Of a stretch of DNA of 64,000 nt, positions 57,893 to 64,000 are shown in pieces. Every line of letters starts with the position of its first letter. Positions within the stretch are counted from its first letter, which is position 1. The notes under the pieces were generated by a model. The model did not search any database. It saw only the letters and a program-made list of their open reading frames with translations, and was not told where the DNA came from. Source of the stretch: Gemmatimonadales bacterium (GTDB lineage Bacteria > Gemmatimonadota > Gemmatimonadetes > Gemmatimonadales > GWC2-71-9). The stretch lies in assembly GCA_036265815.1 (NCBI GenBank), contig DATAOI010000021.1, positions 1 through 64,000 of the forward strand. The letters run 5' to 3'. The position numbers were made by a program, and so were the translations under genes.

Positions 57893-60850
57893 GTGAACGC
57901 AGTCAATTCCACGCTCGTCGATGCCCTGGCCGGCCGCTACGCCCTCGAGCGGGAGCTCGGGCAGGGCGGGATGGCCACGGTCTATCTTGTGCGGGACGTG
58001 CGGCACGAGCGCCTCGTCGCCCTCAAGGTGCTCCGGCCGGAGCTCGCCGCCTCGCTCGGGCCCGAGCGCTTTCTCCGAGAAACCCGGATTACCGCGCAGC
58101 TGCAGCATCCCCACATCCTCCCCGTCCTCGACTCAGGCGAGCTCTCCGGGCTGCTCTGGTACACCATGCCCTACATCGCGGGGGAGACGCTTCGCCAGCG
58201 CATCGCGCGAGAAAAGCAGTTGCCCATCGACGATGCACTGCTCATCGCCCGGCAGATCGCCGGGGCACTCGGCCATGCGCACAGCCGGGGCATCGTGCAT
58301 CGCGACATCAAGCCGGAGAACATTCTGCTCGACGCTGCTGGAGCGATCGTGGCCGACTTCGGCATCGCGAGGGCCGTCTCGGCGGCCGGCGGGGAACGGC
58401 TTACTGCGACCGGGCTGTCCATCGGCACTCCTGCATACATGAGTCCGGAGCAGGCAGGAGGGAGCCACGACGTCGACGCGCGCAGCGATATCTACAGCCT
58501 GGGCTGCGTGCTCTACGAGATGCTGGCCGGGCAACCACCCTTCACGGGGCTCACGACGCAGGCGCTGCTGGCTCGTCACGCGCTCGATCCGGTGCCGTCG
58601 CTGCGGACCGTGCGGCCAACCGTCTCGCCGGGCCTCGACCGGACCGTCACCCGCACCCTGGCCAAGGTGCCCGCGGACCGGTTCGCCACGGCCGATCAAT
58701 TGTCGGCCGCGTTGAGCGAGTCGAGCCAATCGACGGAGCTGGTTCCCCGCCGTGCGCCAATTCGTCGGTGGCTCGGCCTTGGCCTGCTGCCCGTCGCCGT
58801 CGTGGCCGCGCTGGGAATCGTCCGATTCCGGCGTCATCTCGACGGATCAAGTGTCGCCCCATCGGCCTCGATGATCGCCGTGCTCCCCTTCGCCCCCAGC
58901 GTGGACGATACCGCGCTGGCGCGCCTGGGCCGCGACCTGGTCCTCACCCTGAGTGCGACGCTGGACGGCGTGGGGGAGATCCGGACGGTCGACCCCCATA
59001 CCGTGCTCGCGCACTCCATCCCTTCCGCCTCCTCGCTCGAGGCGGGCCGAGACGTCGGGCGTCGTTTCGGCGCCGGGAGTGTGCTTCACGGCAGCGTGGT
59101 GCGGATTGGCCCCGCCGTGCGGCTCGATCTTGGGCTCTTCACCACTGATAGCGGCCTCCCGCTGGCCCGGCTGACCGTGTCGGCCCCGTCCGATTCTATC
59201 GCGGCCCTCACGGACTCGGTTGCGCGCGTGCTCCTGCCGCAGATCTGGCGTCGGGGAACCCCGCCCACGCCCACCCTCGACGCCGCCCTCAAGACCAAAT
59301 CCGTCCCGGCCCTTCGAGCCTTTCTCGAGGGCGAGCGTGCGTTCGCGCGGAACGAGTGGGATCGCGCCGAGGAAGCCTACGCTCGCGCCATTGAGGCGGA
59401 CTCGTCGTTCTGGCTCGCCTATGCGCGTGATGCATATGTTCTAGAGTGGCGGCATCGGGAGTTGGACAGCGCGAAGACGGAGGCTCTGCTGACCCACCGC
59501 GCCAGCCTGCCCGAGTTCGATCGGCTCTATCTCGGGGAAGACTCCATCGGGCCGCCGGCGCCCGCCAATCTGTGGAGGGCGCGGGAGCTGACCCAGCGCT
59601 TCCCGGGCAACTGGTTTGGGTGGTTTCAATACGCGGACCGCCTGTTTCACTGGGGCCCACTGCTGGGACACCCCCGCGCTGAGTCGCGAGCAGCGTTCGA
59701 GGAAACACTCCGGCTGAATCCCGGCCTCATCCCGGCGTGGGACCATCTCATGGAAGACGTGCTGGAGGACCACGACACCCTGGCCTCGACTCGCGTGCTC
59801 GGGGCGCTCGAACGGCTGGACGCCGGTCCGGCGTTCATCAAAGAGTGGGGTGCCGACCAGCTCATGCAGTACCGGCTGGTAGACCGCATTCAACGCGGGG
59901 ATAGTGGCGGAGCTCGCGTGCTGCTGGACAGCGTCGCCCGGGACTTGGCGAAGAACCGCCGGGAGGCCCACAACAATCCGGGGTATTACGGATTCCCCGG
60001 CGCTGACATCGCGCTCTCTCGGCGGGTGCGCCGTTTGGGATTCGAGCCGGAAAACGCCGCCCTGACCATGGCGAACGCCTGGGCCGCGCGCGGCGGGTGG
60101 GACTCCGCGCTCGCCGTCTTCGACGCCCACGCAAAGGCCGCCGGCGAAGCTGATACGCTGGCACCCCTCATCCTGTATCGGCTGGCGGCGCTCGGCGCCT
60201 GGGTTGGAGCACTGCCGGTTGCCGAGGCGGCTGCCCGCCGCGAGCCCGCTCGGCGTGCGTTGGTCGGGCTGTCGTCCTCTGAGCGGGCGGAAATGGCACT
60301 GCTGGACGGGATCGTTGCGGTCACTCGGCGTGATCGTCGCGCGCTGGCTGCGGCGCGGCGCGCAAGCCAGGCATCCGGAGATTCCATCGCCGTCGTCCTG
60401 GATGAGACTCTCGCAGCTTTTGACCAATTCCTCGCCGGAAACATTGGAGGGGCTGGCAAGGCGTTAACCACCCTCGAATGGTGGCAGGCCGAGCGGTACT
60501 ATCCCCACAATAACAGCCGTATTCTCATGCCGGTCAGTCGCCTCGCCGCCGCCCAATGGGTACTGGCAAGCGGCGATACCGCGACCGCACTCCGGCTCCT
60601 TACGGGGATCGAGGCTGGCGACGGGCCCGGCGGTACGGGCAAGACCGTGTTGAAAGGTTTGGCAGAGCTCGAACGCGCACGCATCGAGGACGCGCGTGGC
60701 CAATCGGCGCTGGCCGAGGCCCACTTTAGGCAATTCCTGTTGCGCTACGATTCGCCGGTACCGGCACACCGGCATCTGGTGGAGGAGGCGAGAGAGGCGG
60801 TGGCGCGGCTGTCCGGCGTGGGTGACCCGCCGCCGAGCCGGACGCCGTGA
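57893..60850 (+). CDS. Receptor-type serine/threonine protein kinase with tetratricopeptide-like C-terminus
   Basis: 985 residues from GTG 57893. The kinase domain (about 14-275) has ELGQGGMATVYL (G-loop), K45 (VALKVL), HRDIKPENILL (catalytic D137), DFG at 155-157 and the APE-like PAYMSPEQA. A single membrane segment (WLGLGLLPVAVVAALGIV, about 289-306) separates it from a long extracytoplasmic part of alpha-helical repeats (RAFLEGERAFARNEWDRAEEAYARAIEAD), a TPR-like pattern. The family acts as transmembrane signal receptors. The TonB-dependent receptor gene converges on it. Confidence 0.88.
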   Translation: MNAVNSTLVDALAGRYALERELGQGGMATVYLVRDVRHERLVALKVLRPELAASLGPERFLRETRITAQLQHPHILPVLDSGELSGLLWYTMPYIAGETLRQRIAREKQLPIDDALLIARQIAGALGHAHSRGIVHRDIKPENILLDAAGAIVADFGIARAVSAAGGERLTATGLSIGTPAYMSPEQAGGSHDVDARSDIYSLGCVLYEMLAGQPPFTGLTTQALLARHALDPVPSLRTVRPTVSPGLDRTVTRTLAKVPADRFATADQLSAALSESSQSTELVPRRAPIRRWLGLGLLPVAVVAALGIVRFRRHLDGSSVAPSASMIAVLPFAPSVDDTALARLGRDLVLTLSATLDGVGEIRTVDPHTVLAHSIPSASSLEAGRDVGRRFGAGSVLHGSVVRIGPAVRLDLGLFTTDSGLPLARLTVSAPSDSIAALTDSVARVLLPQIWRRGTPPTPTLDAALKTKSVPALRAFLEGERAFARNEWDRAEEAYARAIEADSSFWLAYARDAYVLEWRHRELDSAKTEALLTHRASLPEFDRLYLGEDSIGPPAPANLWRARELTQRFPGNWFGWFQYADRLFHWGPLLGHPRAESRAAFEETLRLNPGLIPAWDHLMEDVLEDHDTLASTRVLGALERLDAGPAFIKEWGADQLMQYRLVDRIQRGDSGGARVLLDSVARDLAKNRREAHNNPGYYGFPGADIALSRRVRRLGFEPENAALTMANAWAARGGWDSALAVFDAHAKAAGEADTLAPLILYRLAALGAWVGALPVAEAAARREPARRALVGLSSSERAEMALLDGIVAVTRRDRRALAAARRASQASGDSIAVVLDETLAAFDQFLAGNIGGAGKALTTLEWWQAERYYPHNNSRILMPVSRLAAAQWVLASGDTATALRLLTGIEAGDGPGGTGKTVLKGLAELERARIEDARGQSALAEAHFRQFLLRYDSPVPAHRHLVEEAREAVARLSGVGDPPPSRTP

Positions 60851-60869
60851 CCGTAGCGTTTCCCGTCGA

Positions 60870-63800
60870 TCAGAAGGTGTAGCGCGCGCTGAGCTGCATC
60901 CGCCACCGGCTCGGGTCGACCTGAAGCTCGTGCCGACGCGGTTCGAGCACGTGGTAGATCCCGCGGGCATTCGCCACGTCGTACCCCACCAACTGTACCA
61001 AGCTCACCCGACCGCCAGTCCCGACGCCGCCGGACTCCTCCGCCGTCTGGCGCACCTGGCCCCAATCGTGGTCGATGAAGTTGAGCAGGTTAAAGAGGTC
61101 GGCCGTGATCTCCACTGACTGCCCCCGCCCGAGCGGCACCGCCTTGGCGACTCGCGCGTCGAGCCGGTGGATCCAGGGGTTTCGGCAACTATTGCGCTGC
61201 AGGAGCCGTCCGCGCTGCATCCGGAGGCAGTCTTCCGCCTGGATGTAGCGGTCGAGACGCGCGTAGTCCGCCGGGTCATCCAGCGTGATGTCGGCAGCGT
61301 TCCGAGGGATGTAGACCGGGTCATTGTGGCGACTGTCATCGAGGTTGTCGAGACCGTCGGCATTCGCATCGCCATGCACGATGTAAGTCAGCGGATCGCC
61401 CGAGTAGCCGAGGTACGTGAGCCCCAGGCGGACGTTCAGCGGAAGATCGGCGGTTCCGAACAAGGTGAGCTTGTGGGGCCTGCTCCAGAGCGCTGTTCGC
61501 AGGTTCGGGCTCTCCCAGGTACCGTCGAGCGGCGAGAGGCCCAGATTGCCACGCCCGCTGTTGCCCGGTGAGTCCGTCCGGTCCTTGGCGTTGGTGTAAG
61601 TGTACGCAGCGGCCAGTTCCGTCCCGCCGGCGAACCGTTTCTGGAGTTGCAAGGCGACCGAGTACGAGCGGTCGCCGGACCCGTTGGTGATCTGGGCCAC
61701 CGACTCGAAACCCGCGGCCCGCCGATTGGGTGACGAGAACCCCTCGGTCGGATCGATCGTGCCGTAGAGTGCACGCCCGCCTTCGCCGGCTGAGGCAGCC
61801 GACGGTGGCAGGAGGTTGAGGTCGCGTTCGGCGAACTGGTTGACCCCGCGGGTGTACAGGAGATCCACCGTCCCCACCATTGCCCAGGGCAACCGCTGAT
61901 CGGCGCCGAGGGCAATCTTGAGATTGCGTGGATACCGGAACGCCGGGTCGAACACGGTGATGACGGGAGTTGGGCGCTCGATGTCAGCACACTGCGTCGG
62001 CTGAGCCGCCTCGTCGAGTGTGAAGGCAGGGATGTTTTCCCCATCGCACGCGAGATAGAGCAGTCCTACACCCGCGTCGGCGTAGGCGTTCTCGAGCCAG
62101 GTGTACGCCGGCCGGCCCGCGAACAGGCCGATGCCGCCACGGACAAACGTCGCCCCTTTGCCGGAGGGATCGAAGTTCAGGCCCAGGCGTGGGCTCCAGA
62201 GCAAATTGCCGCCCGGCGTGCGTGCGGTGCTGATCTTGAGGGGAGAAGCCAGCAGGTCGGCGTTCTCGGGCGGCGTGGTCCGCAGGAACGGTACGTCGAA
62301 CCGAAGCCCCGCGGTGATCGTGAGCCGCGGATTCGGGATCCATTGGTCCTGGAGGTAGAAGCCGACCTGCATCACTCGGAAGTCTGGACGGCCTCCTGTT
62401 GGGATGACCGGGCCAGGAATGAGTATGTCGTAGGCTGCGGGCAAGCCCTGTGCTAGTGAATCCATGCTCTCGAAGAACCAGCCTCCGGTGAAGTCACCAG
62501 CATCGTACAGGTGCACCAGTTCCTCGTGCGTGCCCAGCGTGAGATGATGCGACTCGGACGCCAGCTCGAGATTGTCGGTCAGCTCCCAGATCGATTCGAA
62601 ATTGTCCTGCCGGCATCCTCTCTGCTCACCCGCGATCATACTGCCGGCATCCGCCGCGACCTCGACTGTGGGAAATTGCGAGTTGGGCTCGCAGCGGTGC
62701 CGATCGCTTCGATGAGCCAGGAGGAGCTGGTTGGTCACGCGCGGCCCGAACGCTGCCGTCCAATCGAGCCGGGTGGCGTTGAGAACCTGGGTATCTCTCG
62801 AGCCGTGCGACGAGAATCCCAGGAATCCGTAATCGTGCTCGCCGCCGAACCTCGCATCTTCGTGCAGGTAGTCCTGGGAAATCTCGAGTCGGTTGTTGAT
62901 GCCGAGCTGGGCGGTAACCTTCGCGAAGATCGTGCGGGTCGGCACTCGGGACGCGTTGTCCCCGAAGGTGCCCGGATCCACGCCGTAGGTGTTTCGCAGG
63001 AGATCCTGAAAGCGGGTCGCGGTGGCGTAGCGTATCCCGGAGCCGAGCGAGTCAGCTCCACCCGTGGTGTCGCGGCCCGGAGCGGAGGTGGTCTGGGGAA
63101 AGATCTGGCGCCGACCGCCCGCACTGAGGAAGAACGCCAGCCGGTCGCGGACGATCGGGCCGCCCAGGGCGACGCCAAACTCCTGCCGGGTGAACGGGTC
63201 CTGGAGGGTGCCATCGGGGTTGTGCCCGGCAAGCTTGGGGCTGTCGAGATAGCTGAAGATCGATCCTTCCCAGTGATTCGAGCCCGACCGGCTCACGGCG
63301 TTCACCAAGCCGCCGGCGAAGTTGCCGTACCGGACGTCGAACGGCGCCGTGATGATCTGCAGCTCCCGCACGGCCTCGGGAACGAGCGCGAACCGGCCGA
63401 AAGAGTTCTGATCGCCGGGGATTCCGAAGACGCCGGTTGCACCATCGCCGCGGATGCCGTTGTCGGTGGTACCGTCGACCTGCAGGCTGTTGAGGCGGTC
63501 GTGCTGTCCCGCAAATGAAAGCCCGCCGTTGGCGCTCGGCGTAACTTGCGGCGAGAGCAGTGCCAGCCGGGCGAAGTCTCGCCCATCGATCGGCAGCCGG
63601 ACGATGGTAGAGGCGACAACCGTCATTGCTGGCCCGGTGCGACCTGCATTGATGCGGGGGTCGGTCACCGCGTTGACGGATACCTCCTCCAGCTGGAACA
63701 CCGTCGGTACCAAAGCGACGTCGACCGTCACCCGCTGCCCCAGCGACAGGAGGACGCCGCTCCGGTCGGCCGGAGTGAACCCGATGGCGCGTACATCCAA

Positions 63801-64000
63801 CCGGTAGGGTCCACCGACCGAGAGGTGCTCCAGAAAGAAGCGGCCGTCGCCTCGAGTGAGGGTCTGCCACCGTTCGCCGGTGGAGGTGTTGGTGACGAGC
63901 ACCGTGGCATCGGTGACCGGCGTGCTGTCGACTCCGACGATGGCGCCCTGCAGGGCGGCCCCGGTCGGGCCCTGGCCGACCAGTCGGCCCGGGGCGCAGA
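60870..64000 (-). CDS. TonB-dependent receptor with carboxypeptidase-regulatory-like domain, partial
   Basis: More than 1040 residues; the 5' end lies beyond the right edge. The visible N-terminus (TGAALQGAIVGVDSTPVTDATVLVTN) is a CarboxypepD_reg-like module with GRFFLEHL and PYRLDVRAIGFTP. The plug follows (LPIDGRDFARLALLSP, INNRLEISQDY) and the beta-barrel runs to the C-terminus, ending LSARYTF. The family imports or binds siderophores, glycans or vitamins with TonB energy; the Oar-type subgroup with an N-terminal regulatory domain is typical of Gemmatimonadota. The substrate is unknown. Confidence 0.87.
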   Translation of the reverse strand, partial: CAPGRLVGQGPTGAALQGAIVGVDSTPVTDATVLVTNTSTGERWQTLTRGDGRFFLEHLSVGGPYRLDVRAIGFTPADRSGVLLSLGQRVTVDVALVPTVFQLEEVSVNAVTDPRINAGRTGPAMTVVASTIVRLPIDGRDFARLALLSPQVTPSANGGLSFAGQHDRLNSLQVDGTTDNGIRGDGATGVFGIPGDQNSFGRFALVPEAVRELQIITAPFDVRYGNFAGGLVNAVSRSGSNHWEGSIFSYLDSPKLAGHNPDGTLQDPFTRQEFGVALGGPIVRDRLAFFLSAGGRRQIFPQTTSAPGRDTTGGADSLGSGIRYATATRFQDLLRNTYGVDPGTFGDNASRVPTRTIFAKVTAQLGINNRLEISQDYLHEDARFGGEHDYGFLGFSSHGSRDTQVLNATRLDWTAAFGPRVTNQLLLAHRSDRHRCEPNSQFPTVEVAADAGSMIAGEQRGCRQDNFESIWELTDNLELASESHHLTLGTHEELVHLYDAGDFTGGWFFESMDSLAQGLPAAYDILIPGPVIPTGGRPDFRVMQVGFYLQDQWIPNPRLTITAGLRFDVPFLRTTPPENADLLASPLKISTARTPGGNLLWSPRLGLNFDPSGKGATFVRGGIGLFAGRPAYTWLENAYADAGVGLLYLACDGENIPAFTLDEAAQPTQCADIERPTPVITVFDPAFRYPRNLKIALGADQRLPWAMVGTVDLLYTRGVNQFAERDLNLLPPSAASAGEGGRALYGTIDPTEGFSSPNRRAAGFESVAQITNGSGDRSYSVALQLQKRFAGGTELAAAYTYTNAKDRTDSPGNSGRGNLGLSPLDGTWESPNLRTALWSRPHKLTLFGTADLPLNVRLGLTYLGYSGDPLTYIVHGDANADGLDNLDDSRHNDPVYIPRNAADITLDDPADYARLDRYIQAEDCLRMQRGRLLQRNSCRNPWIHRLDARVAKAVPLGRGQSVEITADLFNLLNFIDHDWGQVRQTAEESGGVGTGGRVSLVQLVGYDVANARGIYHVLEPRRHELQVDPSRWRMQLSARYTF

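Overview
The window is high-GC (roughly two thirds G+C), densely coded bacterial DNA from a Gram-negative. It has TonB-type outer-membrane receptors, OmpA and beta-barrel proteins, SURF1, many lipoproteins with a GCGGD-type lipobox, multi-haem c-type cytochromes, and a serine/threonine kinase with a long repeat-rich C-terminus. This mix, together with the invasin-like Ig lipoproteins, best fits a Gemmatimonadota genome. That assignment is inference from gene content: no rRNA or other phylogenetic marker is present.

Layout. (1) 1-4172: three consecutive minus-strand lipoproteins with Ig-like domains, the first cut by the window edge. An outer-membrane beta-barrel protein and a divergent SURF1 gene follow. 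(2) 5.6-21.9 kb: a long minus-strand run whose members mostly overlap or lie a few bases apart. In transcription order it holds a solute-binding lipoprotein, a GHMP sugar kinase, a heparinase II/III-type protein with a C-terminal carbohydrate-binding-like domain, a class III aminotransferase, a tiny acidic protein, two amidohydrolases (one lacking its metal-ligand motif), a DapA-family lyase, a dihydroorotate dehydrogenase-like protein, an NSAR/OSBS-type enolase-superfamily enzyme, a 54-residue membrane protein, a 98-residue unknown, a GH38 alpha-mannosidase-like protein, and finally a Cys-cluster protein and an M19 dipeptidase. DppB/DppC-type permeases diverge from the binding protein. I read this as an uptake and breakdown (or modification) pathway for an unidentified glycoconjugate; it is the best candidate here for an undescribed system. 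(3) 23.7-33 kb: an ArsN2-like acetyltransferase, a secreted metzincin-like lipoprotein coupled to a DUF6438-like lipoprotein, a GlcG/HbpS-like lipoprotein, an APC permease with a LOG-family enzyme, an HExxH mini-lipoprotein, and an SDR with an altered active site.

(4) 33-48.7 kb: a nucleotidyltransferase-like protein, a J-domain protein, a di-haem (DUF1111-type) lipoprotein, GNAT enzymes, DoxX, PAP2, OmpA, a YfbK-like VWA protein, a Cdd1-type HhH protein, a TonB-C-like protein, an orphan cluster of membrane/coiled-coil unknowns leading into an aldehyde dehydrogenase and an M55 D-aminopeptidase, and a DUF4397 lipoprotein. (5) 48.7-57.5 kb: a dicarboxylate/glutamate symporter divergent from a LysR regulator; a two-gene signalling unit (response regulator fused to a thioredoxin-reductase-like flavoprotein, plus a cNMP-domain histidine kinase); and a SufR-like Fe-S regulator divergent from a di-haem peroxidase-like lipoprotein and a DUF4142 lipoprotein, with a strong sigma70-type promoter between them. 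(6) 57.5-64 kb: a tRNA 3'-end fragment followed by a strong hairpin, then a receptor-type serine/threonine kinase and a convergent TonB-dependent receptor that runs off the window.

No rRNA, complete tRNA, CRISPR array, transposase or integrase was recognised.
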